A program made the position numbers and the translations under genes. Source: Actibacterium sp. (lineage in GTDB: Bacteria; Pseudomonadota; Alphaproteobacteria; Rhodobacterales; Rhodobacteraceae). Taken from it: a stretch of DNA of 64,000 nt. How positions within the stretch are numbered: the first letter of the stretch is position 1; every line of letters starts with the position of its first letter. The notes beneath the pieces were generated by a model, which ran no database searches, was not told the origin of the DNA, and saw nothing but the letters and a program-made list of their open reading frames with translations. The stretch is from positions 1 through 64,000 of the forward strand of contig JADQCB010000001.1 of NCBI GenBank assembly GCA_016278325.1, in the 5' to 3' direction. Positions 45,808 through 53,645 of this stretch are shown here, in pieces.

Positions 45808-46854
45808 ATGGACGTTCTACCGATTGGCGCCATCGCCGCGCTGATTGGCCTGGCAACGGGCATGGTGCTGGGCCTGGCGGCCCGGCTTGGCGAGTTCTGC
45901 ACCCTGGGCGCAATCGAAAGCGCGGTTTACGGCGACGATCAGCGCCGGTTGCGGATGTGGGGAATCGTGCTGGGCAGCGCGATCTTCCTGACCTTCCTGC
46001 TTGGCGGCGCCGGCCTGATCGACATCGAGGCGACGCTGTATCATTCCGTCACCTGGAACCCGGCGGCCAGTGTGCTGGGCGGTGTCACCTTCGGCTATGG
46101 CATGGCGCTGGCCGGAAATTGCGGTTTCGGTGCCCTGGCGCGATTCGGCGGCGGCGATCTGCGATCCATGGTCGTTGTCGTGGTGATCGCGATCTTCGGC
46201 TTCATCACGCTGAACGGTCCGCTGGCCAATCTGCGCCAGCTGGTTTTCTCGCAACAGGTCTCTGCCGGGCCGCAGGGCTTTGCCCATCTGGTCGAGAACC
46301 AGCTGGGCATGCCCAGGCTGGCCTTCGCAACGCTGGTGGCGGCGGCGTTCACGGCCTGGGGCCTGTCCTATGCGCCGCTGCGCCACTCGCCGCGCCGCAT
46401 CGGCTGGGCCGCGGCGGTGGGCGCGGCGATTGCCCTGGCGCTTTGGGGCACCACCGCGTTGCACGAGCAGAGCTTCGGCGCGGTTCCGGTCGAGGGGCAC
46501 AGCTTTACCGCGCCGCTGGGTCGAACGCTGCTATGGCTGATGACATCCTCTGCCGGCGGGCTGGGATTCGGCGTGGGCTCGGTTGCCGGGGTTCTGGCCG
46601 GCGCCTTCATCGGCTCGTCGATCAAAGGCCTGTTCCGGTGGGAAGCCTGCGAGGACCCGCGCGAGCTGGGCCGCCAGGTCACGGGCGCAGCGTTGATGGG
46701 AATCGGCGGCGTGGTCGCCCTGGGCTGTTCGGTTGGCCAGGGCGTGACCGCCTTCGCCACGCTGGCCTATTCGGCGCCGTTCACCCTGGCCGCGATCTAT
46801 CTGGGCGCGGTGATCGGGCTGCGCCGGTTGATCCACGGTTTCCAGCCGGACTGA
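45808..46854 (+). CDS. soxT: YeeE/YedE-type thiosulfate transporter SoxT
   Basis: 348 aa with about nine membrane helices. Conserved short cysteine motifs of the TsuA/YeeE family: RLGEFCTLGAIE (Cys31), LAGNCGFGALARFGGGDLRS (Cys105) and GCSVGQGVTAFATLAYSAP (Cys near 308). TsuA takes up thiosulfate through these cysteines; soxT stands next to soxRS in Paracoccus. It follows soxR on the same strand after 40 bases, with AGGGAGG before the ATG. Confidence 0.9.
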   Translation: MDVLPIGAIAALIGLATGMVLGLAARLGEFCTLGAIESAVYGDDQRRLRMWGIVLGSAIFLTFLLGGAGLIDIEATLYHSVTWNPAASVLGGVTFGYGMALAGNCGFGALARFGGGDLRSMVVVVVIAIFGFITLNGPLANLRQLVFSQQVSAGPQGFAHLVENQLGMPRLAFATLVAAAFTAWGLSYAPLRHSPRRIGWAAAVGAAIALALWGTTALHEQSFGAVPVEGHSFTAPLGRTLLWLMTSSAGGLGFGVGSVAGVLAGAFIGSSIKGLFRWEACEDPRELGRQVTGAALMGIGGVVALGCSVGQGVTAFATLAYSAPFTLAAIYLGAVIGLRRLIHGFQPD

Positions 46855-46922
46855 CACGGGCAGCGTTGCATCCCGGGGCGCCTTTCCTGCAAATGGGCGG
46901 GACCGCCACAGGAAGGACCGGC

Positions 46923-48305
46923 ATGAACCACGACGAGCTTGCCCATTGGTCGAAACGCGCCGCCGATTGGGTGCGCGACTATCACGCGGGGCTGCGGGAA
47001 CGCCCCGTCCGGGCGCGCAGCACCCCGGGCGAGACGGCGGCGAAACTGCCCGCGCAACCACCCGAACAGCCCGAGCCGATAGCGGATATCTTTGCCGATT
47101 TCGACGCGATCGTGCCCGATGCCATGACCCATTGGCAACATCCGCGCTTCTTCGCCTATTTCCCGGCGAATGCGGCGCCCGCCTCGATGCTGGCCGAACA
47201 ACTGGCCAATGCCATCGCGGCGCAGTGCATGTTGTGGCAGACCGCGCCGGCCGCGACCGAGATCGAGCAGGTGATGATGCGCTGGCTGCGCGATGCGCTG
47301 GGGCTGGGCCCGCATTTCACCGGCACCATCCATGACAGCGCGACCACCGCCACGCTGTCGGCGGTGCTGACGATGCGCGAACGGGCGCTGGACTGGGCCG
47401 GGAACGCCGACGGATTGTCGGGACAACCGCGGCTGCGTCTCTATGCCTCCGACCAGACCCATTCCTCGGTGGACAAGGCCGCGCGGATCGCCGGAATCGG
47501 GCAGGACAACCTGGTGAAGGTGCCCACCGACGCGGCCCTGGCGATGGACCCGGCCGCGCTGGACGCCGCGATTCGCGCGGATCTGGAGGCGGGTTTCCTG
47601 CCGGCCGGCGTCGTTCTGTGCATCGGCGGCACCTCGGTTGGTGCGTCGGACCGGCTGGACGCGGCCATCGCCGTTGCCCGCGATCACGGGCTGATGGCCC
47701 ATGTCGATGCGGCCTGGGCCGGCGCGGCGATGATCTGCCCCGAGTTCCGCCCCCTCTGGCAGGGGGTGGACCGGGCCGATTCGGTGGTCTTCAACCCGCA
47801 TAAATGGCTCGGCGCACAATTCGACTGCGCGGTGCAGTTCCTGGCCGATCCGGTCGATCAGGTGCGCACCCTCGGGCTGCGGCCCGATTACCTGGAAACG
47901 CTCGACCAGGACGAGGTGGTCAATTTCAACGAATGGACGGTGCCGCTGGGGCGCCGTTTTCGCGCGCTCAAACTGTGGTTCACGCTGCGCGCCTACGGGT
48001 TGGAGGGGCTGCGCAAGAGAATCCGCAACCACGTGGCCTGGGCCGCCGAACTGGCTGAGGCGATCGCCGCGCTGCCGGATTTCGAAATCGTCACCGCGCC
48101 CGCGCTTTCGCTGTTCACCTTCCGCTATCGCGACAGTGACGAGGAAACCGCGGAGCTGCTGCGGCGGATCAACGACGATGGCCGGATCTACCTGACCCAG
48201 ACCCGGCACCAGGGGCAATTCGTGATCCGGGTCCAGGTCGGACAGTTCGACTGCACCCGCGATGATGTCATGTGCGTGCATCAGGTTCTGCGCGACCTGG
48301 CCTGA
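46923..48305 (+). CDS. Group II PLP-dependent decarboxylase (aromatic-L-amino-acid decarboxylase-like)
   Basis: 460 aa. The N-terminal WVRDYHAGLRERPVRARSTPGE and THWQHPRFFAYFPANAAPASMLAEQLANA match the aromatic amino acid decarboxylase group. VDAAWAGAAMICPEFR binds PLP, and NPHKWLG contains the Schiff-base lysine. Substrate specificity cannot be read. It follows soxT by 68 bases on the same strand, so it could belong to the soxSRT transcript, but it has its own AAGGA ribosome site. A terminator follows. Confidence 0.9.
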   Translation: MNHDELAHWSKRAADWVRDYHAGLRERPVRARSTPGETAAKLPAQPPEQPEPIADIFADFDAIVPDAMTHWQHPRFFAYFPANAAPASMLAEQLANAIAAQCMLWQTAPAATEIEQVMMRWLRDALGLGPHFTGTIHDSATTATLSAVLTMRERALDWAGNADGLSGQPRLRLYASDQTHSSVDKAARIAGIGQDNLVKVPTDAALAMDPAALDAAIRADLEAGFLPAGVVLCIGGTSVGASDRLDAAIAVARDHGLMAHVDAAWAGAAMICPEFRPLWQGVDRADSVVFNPHKWLGAQFDCAVQFLADPVDQVRTLGLRPDYLETLDQDEVVNFNEWTVPLGRRFRALKLWFTLRAYGLEGLRKRIRNHVAWAAELAEAIAALPDFEIVTAPALSLFTFRYRDSDEETAELLRRINDDGRIYLTQTRHQGQFVIRVQVGQFDCTRDDVMCVHQVLRDLA

Positions 48306-48315
48306 CGCGGCAAGA

Positions 48316-48338
48316 CGGGCCGGTTATCCACCGGCCCG
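48316..48338. terminator. Bidirectional hairpin after the decarboxylase gene
   Basis: CGGGCCGG and CCGGCCCG with a seven-base loop lie between the convergent decarboxylase and outer-membrane-protein genes. Confidence 0.6.
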
Positions 48339-48366
48339 CCCGCGGTTCGCGACACCGAAACCGGCA

Positions 48367-48963
48367 TCAGAAGTGGAACGACACCCGCGCCGAAAGGGTC
48401 GTTGCTTCCAGGTCGACATTGCTGCCGTCGAAATTGTCGAACTGGTGATACAGCGCCTCGCCACCGACGGAGATGTTGTCGGTGACCATCCGCTCGACAC
48501 CGATCCCCGCGAAATAGCCCGTATCGCTGAGCGACCCGCCGATATCGGCATTGGCAAAGGCCGGACCGGCGGTGCCGTAAACAAGCGTCCGGCCCAGATC
48601 GTAACCGCCGCGCAGCTTCAGCCGAGTGACGTTATCCAGGCTTCCCGCGCCGCCCGACAGGTTGATGTCGGTCACGTCATGGTCGATCTCGCCGCCCAGG
48701 ACGAAATTGCCGAAATCATGGTTGTAGCCGGCATGAACGCCGCCGGTTACCCCGTCGCCATCCGCGTTGGCCGCGCCGCTGGCATCGACGTTGCCATATC
48801 CCAGTTGCGCACCGGCATAGGGGCCGGTCCAGTCGCCGCCCGTGGCTGCCCGCTGCACGACAGGGCTGGCAATCACCGGATCCTGCGGCGCGGGCTGAAC
48901 ATTGCCCGCCATGGCCGGACCGGCGCCCAAAGCGATTGCGGCGAGTATCGTCATATGTCTCAT
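48367..48963 (-). CDS. Outer membrane beta-barrel protein
   Basis: 198 aa. Signal peptide about residues 1-19 (MTILAAIALGAGPAMA). The mature protein shows alternating hydrophobic beta strands typical of eight-stranded OmpA/Opa-like barrels: DWTGPYAGAQLGYG at the start, GGVHAGYNHDFGNFVLGGEID in the middle, and a terminal aromatic LSARVSFHF suited to BAM recognition. Porin-like surface proteins of this size are common in alphaproteobacteria. The exact role is unknown. AAGGAG lies before the ATG. Confidence 0.88.
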   Translation of the reverse strand: MRHMTILAAIALGAGPAMAGNVQPAPQDPVIASPVVQRAATGGDWTGPYAGAQLGYGNVDASGAANADGDGVTGGVHAGYNHDFGNFVLGGEIDHDVTDINLSGGAGSLDNVTRLKLRGGYDLGRTLVYGTAGPAFANADIGGSLSDTGYFAGIGVERMVTDNISVGGEALYHQFDNFDGSNVDLEATTLSARVSFHF

Positions 48964-49194
48964 GAGTGATCTCCTTGTCTTGTGAATCCGGATTGCATCC
49001 GTCGGGCCAACAGTCGGCCTGTTCCCTGATGGAAATGGGATGCACCGGCGGCCGGACAAGGGCTTCACGCCGTCGTGACGAGCGGGTCGGCAAATTACTG
49101 CTGAAAAAGGAAAAATCCGGCACCGATGCGCAGGATTGCGCCGGTTCGTGGCATCCGCCGGCGTCGGGCAAACGGGCGCTGGCCTGCCGGCGGA

Positions 49195-49214
49195 ATCGCG
49201 GCGCGGCCCGCGAT
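49195..49214 (-). terminator. Hairpin at the end of coaD
   Basis: ATCGCGG and CCGCGAT with a six-base loop, overlapping the coaD stop codon. There is no U-run, so it is weak. Confidence 0.3.
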
Positions 49215-49708
49215 CAGCCTCGGCGTTCGCCCAGCTTTTCGATCAGCCGCGCCTTGACCGCCGGGCTGACGAATTTGGAAACGTCGCCGCCCAGGCGCGC
49301 GATCTCCTTGACCAGCTTGGAGGCGATGGCCTGGCGCCGGGCATCGGCCATGAGGAACACCGTCTCGACGCTGGAATCGAGCGCGCGGTTCATCCCGACC
49401 ATCTGGAATTCATATTCGAAATCGGCCACGGCGCGCAGCCCGCGCACGATCACGGTCGCGCCCACGTCATGGGCGCAGTCGATCAGCAGGTTGTCGAACG
49501 GATGGACCAGCACCTCGGCCGCGGTGATCCGGGCGCATTCCTCCTCGAGCATCGCCACCCGTTCGTCGAGATCGAACATCGGCCCCTTGTCGCGGTTGAT
49601 GGCCACCCCGATCACCAGCCGATCGACCAGTGTCGCCGCCCGCTGGATGATGTCCAGATGGCCCAGCGTTACCGGGTCGAAGGTGCCGGGATAAAGACCG
49701 ATGCGCAT
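49214..49708 (-). CDS. coaD: Pantetheine-phosphate adenylyltransferase CoaD
   Basis: 164 aa. Transfers AMP from ATP to 4'-phosphopantetheine in coenzyme A synthesis. The nucleotidyltransferase motif GTFDPVTLGHLD is at residues 8-19. VRGLRAVADFEYEFQMVGMNRAL and the C-terminal SSKLVKEIA-type motif (here ASKLVKEIARLGGDVSKFVSP) are all conserved. Length is standard. Confidence 0.97.
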   Translation of the reverse strand: MRIGLYPGTFDPVTLGHLDIIQRAATLVDRLVIGVAINRDKGPMFDLDERVAMLEEECARITAAEVLVHPFDNLLIDCAHDVGATVIVRGLRAVADFEYEFQMVGMNRALDSSVETVFLMADARRQAIASKLVKEIARLGGDVSKFVSPAVKARLIEKLGERRG

Positions 49709-49775
49709 GACTGTCCCCTTCCGAGTTTTCCCGGACGCAACATCACCGCGCGCGCGAATGCAAGCGCAAGCCGCA

Positions 49776-50213
49776 TCAGCGGCCCATGATCATGCCTTGC
49801 AGCGCGTCCTTTTCCATCGCCAGCTCGGCCAGGCGCGCCTTGACCACGTCGCCGATCGAGATCAGCCCGATCATCTCGCCATCCGCCATCACCGGCATGT
49901 GGCGAAAGCGCCCGTCGCTCATCTTCTGCAACACCTCGACGGCGGTTTCGTCGCGTGCGCAGGTGACGATCTCGCGGGTCATGAGATCGTCCACCCTGTC
50001 GGACATGCAGGCGACGCCGCGCCGGCCCAGTTCGCGCACGATATCGCGTTCCGACAGGATGCCGGTCACGGTCTTGCCGTCGGGCGAAACCACAAGCGAG
50101 CCGATGCGCTTGTCCGACAGGATCCCCGCCGCTTCGGACACGGTCGTCCCCGGGGCGATCGTCAGCACATCCGCACCGCCGTCTTTCATTTTCAGGATCT
50201 GATGCACTTGCAT
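49776..50213 (-). CDS. CBS-domain-pair protein
   Basis: 145 aa consisting of two CBS motifs: VLTIAPGTTVSEAAGILSDKRIGSLVVSPDGKTVTGILSERDIVREL and DLMTREIVTCARDETAVEVLQKMSDGRFRHMPVMADGEMIGLISIGDVVKARL. Such stand-alone pairs bind adenosine nucleotides and modulate partner proteins; no partner is indicated. The start MQVHQILKM was chosen; 20 upstream codons are open and would overlap the LysR stop. Confidence 0.9.
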   Translation of the reverse strand: MQVHQILKMKDGGADVLTIAPGTTVSEAAGILSDKRIGSLVVSPDGKTVTGILSERDIVRELGRRGVACMSDRVDDLMTREIVTCARDETAVEVLQKMSDGRFRHMPVMADGEMIGLISIGDVVKARLAELAMEKDALQGMIMGR

Positions 50214-50269
50214 GAGGGCCCGGCCTCCATCTTCCGGTTTGAAAGGGTCGCCCGGAGGGCCGGCACCTG

Positions 50270-51166
50270 TCAAGTCAACGCTTCCAGCCGCGCCACCTCG
50301 CGCTTCAGCCCGTCGACCAGCTCCGCGGCAAAGCGGGTCAGCCGCTCGACCTTCCGGTCATCGGCATGGCGCAGCAGATAGAAGCTGCGCGTCAGCGACA
50401 GCGCCTCGGGCAGCACCTTGATCAGCCCCGGCGCGAAGGGCAGCGCGAAATCATGGACGATCCCGACCCCGGCGTGCTGGCGCAGGAAATTCAGCTGCAC
50501 CGCGACCGAGTTCGACGACAGCTCCACCCGCTCGGCCCCGGTGGCGGACAGGTAATCCAGTTCCTTGTCGAAAATCATGTCGGGGATATAGCCGACCATC
50601 CGGTGGGCCCCGAGCCGATCGAGCGAGTCGATCGGATCGTTTCGGTCGAGATACCGGCGCGACGCCACGAGATGCAGACGGTAATCGGTGATCTTCTGCA
50701 CCGTCAGCCGACCGGTATCCGGCGGGCTGACGGCGATGGCCATGTCGGCCTCGCGCCGGGTCAGGTTGACCACGCGGGGCTGGGCGACGATCTGCACCTC
50801 CAGACCGGGATGGCTGTCACAGATCGCGGTGCAGACCTGCGGCAGCAGGAAATTGGCGCAGCCGTCGGGGGCGCCGATCCGGATCGAGCCGGTCAGCTGG
50901 CCGGCCTTGCCGCCGGCCTCTTCGGTGGCCAGCGAAACGGCCTGCTCTGCCTGCTCGGCATGGACCAGCAGCCGTGCGCCGTCATCCGAAAGCGCATAGC
51001 CCTGCGGCGACTTGGCGAACAGCGCGGCCCCCAGACCCTCTTCGAGACGCTGGATGCGCCGGCCCACCGTGGCCGGGTCCATCTTCAGCGCCCGGCCGGC
51101 GGCGCTGAGGCTTTCGGCCCGGGCCACGGCAAGGAAAACGCGCAGGTCATCCCAATTGGGTTCCAT
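50270..51166 (-). CDS. LysR-family transcriptional regulator, divergent from mmsA
   Basis: 298 aa. The N-terminal helix-turn-helix (NWDDLRVFLAVARAESLSAAGRALKMDPATVGRRIQRLEEGLGAALFAKSPQGYALSDDG) is followed by the LysR substrate-binding domain starting GSIRIGAPDGCANFLLPQV. Divergent placement 104 bases from mmsA suggests control of valine catabolism or of itself. The shared gap has two perfect palindromes. Confidence 0.93.
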   Translation of the reverse strand: MEPNWDDLRVFLAVARAESLSAAGRALKMDPATVGRRIQRLEEGLGAALFAKSPQGYALSDDGARLLVHAEQAEQAVSLATEEAGGKAGQLTGSIRIGAPDGCANFLLPQVCTAICDSHPGLEVQIVAQPRVVNLTRREADMAIAVSPPDTGRLTVQKITDYRLHLVASRRYLDRNDPIDSLDRLGAHRMVGYIPDMIFDKELDYLSATGAERVELSSNSVAVQLNFLRQHAGVGIVHDFALPFAPGLIKVLPEALSLTRSFYLLRHADDRKVERLTRFAAELVDGLKREVARLEALT

Positions 51167-51180
51167 CCACGGACCCGTTT

Positions 51181-51228
51181 TTTTGCAAAACGCTTTTGAA
51201 ATACTGGCCCTTTTCGACGCAAATTTGC
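51181..51228. promoter_or_regulatory. Palindromes in the LysR-mmsA divergent gap
   Basis: TTTTGCAAAA (51181-51190) and GCAAATTTGC (51219-51228), both perfect and sharing TTTGCAA, are centred 38 bases apart. They are candidate binding sites of the divergent LysR protein. Confidence 0.45.
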
Positions 51229-51269
51229 AAGACTATTGTGATCAGCAGATTTCCCGAAGGGAGGACCCC

Positions 51270-52769
51270 ATGGAAGAGCTTTGTCATTTCATCAACGGAA
51301 AACGTGTCAAGGGCACGTCGGGCCGTTTCGCCGATGTCTACAACCCCGCCACCGGCGAGGTGCAGGCCAGGGTGCCGCTGGCCAGCCAGCAGGAACTGGA
51401 CGCCGCCGTGGCCGACGCCGCCAAGGCCCAGGTGAAATGGGGCGCGACCAACCCGCAGCGCCGGGCGCGGGTGATGATGGAATTCGTACGCCTGCTGAAC
51501 CGCGACATGGACAAGCTGGCCGAAAAGCTCAGCTCGGAGCACGGCAAGACATTTCCCGACGCGAAAGGCGATGTGCAGCGCGGCCTGGAGGTGATCGAAT
51601 TCTGCATCGGCGCGCCGCATTTCATGAAGGGCGAGTTCAGCGACGGCGCCGGGCCCGGCATCGACATGTATTCCATGCGCCAGCCGCTTGGCGTCGCGGC
51701 CGGCATCACGCCGTTCAACTTTCCGGCGATGATCCCGATGTGGAAGATGGGTCCGGCCCTTTCCGCCGGCAACGCCTTCATCCTGAAACCCAGCGAGCGT
51801 GACCCCTCGGTGCCGCTGATGCTGGCCGAACTGTTGCAGGAGGCCGGCCTGCCCGATGGTGTGCTGCAGGTCGTCAACGGCGACAAGGAAGCGGTGGACG
51901 CGATCCTCGACAACGAGACGATCCAGGCCGTGGGCTTCGTCGGTTCGACCCCGATCGCCGAATACATCTATGGCCGCGGCTGTTCCAACGGCAAGCGGGT
52001 GCAATGCTTCGGCGGGGCCAAGAACCACATGATCGTCATGCCCGATGCCGACATGGATCAGGCCGCCGACGCGCTGGTGGGGGCCGGCTATGGCGCGGCG
52101 GGCGAACGCTGCATGGCGATCTCGGTCGCGGTGCCGGTGGGCGAAAAGACCGCCGACAGGCTGATCGAAAAGCTGGTGCCGCGCATCGAGAAGCTGAAGG
52201 TCGGCCCCTATACCGCCGGCGACGACGTGGATTACGGCCCCGTCGTGACCGCCGCAGCCAAGGAAAAGATCCTCGGGCTGGTGGAAAGCGGCGTGAAGCA
52301 AGGCGCCGAACTGGTCGTCGATGGCCGCGGCTTCAAGCTGCAGGGTTACGAGAGCGGCTTTTTCGTGGGCCCCCACCTGTTCGACCGCGTGACGCCGGAG
52401 ATGGACATCTACCGCCAGGAAATCTTCGGCCCGGTCCTGTGCCAGGTGCGCGCCGACAGCTATGACGACGCGCTGAACCTGGTGATGGACAACGAATACG
52501 GCAACGGCACCGCGATCTTCACCCGCGACGGCGACACGGCGCGCGATTTCGCCAGCCGGATCAATGTCGGCATGGTCGGCGTGAACGTGCCGATCCCGGT
52601 GCCGCTGGCCTATCACACCTTCGGCGGCTGGAAGAAATCCGGTTTCGGCGATCTGAACCAGCACGGCCCCGACGCGTTCCGCTTCTACACGCGGACCAAG
52701 ACCGTGACCTCGCGCTGGCCCAGCGGCCTGAAGGAAGGCGGCGAGTTCCATTTCAAGCAGATGGACTGA
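51270..52769 (+). CDS. mmsA: Methylmalonate-semialdehyde dehydrogenase (CoA-acylating) MmsA
   Basis: 499 aa, aldehyde dehydrogenase superfamily. Converts methylmalonate semialdehyde to propionyl-CoA and CO2 with NAD and CoA, the last step of distal valine degradation. Motifs: GVAAGITPFNFPAMIPMWKMGPALSAGNAFILKPSERDPS, the NAD loop GFVGSTPIAEYIYG, and GYGAAGERCMAIS with the catalytic Cys. Also NVPIPVPLAYHTFGGWKKSGFGD, characteristic of MmsA rather than generic ALDHs. AAGGGAGG precedes the ATG. Confidence 0.95.
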   Translation: MEELCHFINGKRVKGTSGRFADVYNPATGEVQARVPLASQQELDAAVADAAKAQVKWGATNPQRRARVMMEFVRLLNRDMDKLAEKLSSEHGKTFPDAKGDVQRGLEVIEFCIGAPHFMKGEFSDGAGPGIDMYSMRQPLGVAAGITPFNFPAMIPMWKMGPALSAGNAFILKPSERDPSVPLMLAELLQEAGLPDGVLQVVNGDKEAVDAILDNETIQAVGFVGSTPIAEYIYGRGCSNGKRVQCFGGAKNHMIVMPDADMDQAADALVGAGYGAAGERCMAISVAVPVGEKTADRLIEKLVPRIEKLKVGPYTAGDDVDYGPVVTAAAKEKILGLVESGVKQGAELVVDGRGFKLQGYESGFFVGPHLFDRVTPEMDIYRQEIFGPVLCQVRADSYDDALNLVMDNEYGNGTAIFTRDGDTARDFASRINVGMVGVNVPIPVPLAYHTFGGWKKSGFGDLNQHGPDAFRFYTRTKTVTSRWPSGLKEGGEFHFKQMD

Positions 52770-52787
52770 CCCTCCGGCAAGGATTTT

Positions 52788-52825
52788 ACGGGCCCCGGCG
52801 TTTCGCGTCGGGGCCCGTTGTTATT
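52788..52825 (+). terminator. Terminator after mmsA
   Basis: ACGGGCCCCGGCG pairs with CGTCGGGGCCCGT (one G-U) around TTTCG, then TGTTATT. It lies 18 bases after the stop. It separates mmsA from the remaining valine genes. Confidence 0.7.
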
Positions 52826-52944
52826 CGTGGGCCGTCCATATGCCCCCGGGGACACGAATGCGTGTCCGCTACCGGTCCGCACTGGACGGCCGATCCCGAT
52901 TTTGCGATCTAAATAACAACAAGGCACCCTTGACCAGAGAGGCC

Positions 52945-53529
52945 ATGATGAGCAGTCAGATCTTTTCCCGCCGCGCCACGCTTCTTGGCGCGCTTGCCAC
53001 GCTCGCCGCACCCGCGATCGCGCGCGCCCAGACGCCAGACGCGCTGAACGACGCCGGGACGCCAACCCGGCACAACGTGTCCAGCTTCGTGACGCAACGC
53101 TGGCAGGACCATTTCGATTCGCTGGGCGTGGCGACAATCGTCGCCGATACGAAATCGCGCGCCCTGCATTACTGGAACGCGGACGGATCGGATTACCGGC
53201 TTTATCCGACCTCTGTGCCCAGAACCGACGAGCTGACCCGGCGCGGCTATACCGAGGTGGTGCGCAAGAGGGTCGGGCCGGACTGGACGCCGACCGCCTC
53301 GATGCGCGAGCGAGATCCGTCGCTGCCCGCCTACATGCCGCCCGGCCCGGGCAACCCGCTGGGCACCCATGCGCTGTATCTGTCCTGGCCGGCCTACCTG
53401 ATCCATGGCACCCACGACACGCGCAAGATCGGCCGGCGTTCGTCCTCGGGCTGTATCGGCCTTTACAACCGGATGATCGCCGAGTTGTTCGACCTGGTTC
53501 CGGTGGGCGCGCAGGTCCGCCTGATCTGA
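52945..53529 (+). CDS. L,D-transpeptidase (YkuD domain), Tat-exported
   Basis: 194 aa. The signal SRRATLLGALATLAAPAIARA with a twin arginine fits Tat export, with cleavage near residue 28. The YkuD catalytic motif is present: His154 in YLIHGTHDT, and SSSGCIGLYN with Cys170. Also NPLGTHALYL upstream. It forms or remodels 3-3 crosslinks or attaches proteins to peptidoglycan. It stands alone between the mmsA terminator and the acyl-CoA dehydrogenase operon and has no link to valine metabolism. Two adjacent ATGs (52945 and 52948) are possible starts. Confidence 0.9.
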   Translation: MMSSQIFSRRATLLGALATLAAPAIARAQTPDALNDAGTPTRHNVSSFVTQRWQDHFDSLGVATIVADTKSRALHYWNADGSDYRLYPTSVPRTDELTRRGYTEVVRKRVGPDWTPTASMRERDPSLPAYMPPGPGNPLGTHALYLSWPAYLIHGTHDTRKIGRRSSSGCIGLYNRMIAELFDLVPVGAQVRLI

Positions 53530-53594
53530 CAAAACGGCCTTGCGATTCCTCCAGTTGCCCCGGACGCCCGCGCGCTGCAAAATTGTGGCAACAA

Positions 53595-53624
53595 ATGTGA
53601 ATTAAACATACGTTCAATTCACAT
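53595..53624. promoter_or_regulatory. Perfect inverted repeat before the acyl-CoA dehydrogenase operon
   Basis: ATGTGAATT, 12 bases, AATTCACAT: nine-base perfect arms, ending 21 bases before the ATG. The position suits a repressor covering the promoter or initiation region of the three-gene valine operon. TetR-type regulators bind dyads of this size; the regulator is unknown. Confidence 0.55.
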
Positions 53625-53645
53625 CTGCGAGCGGAGGAGCCGTCA

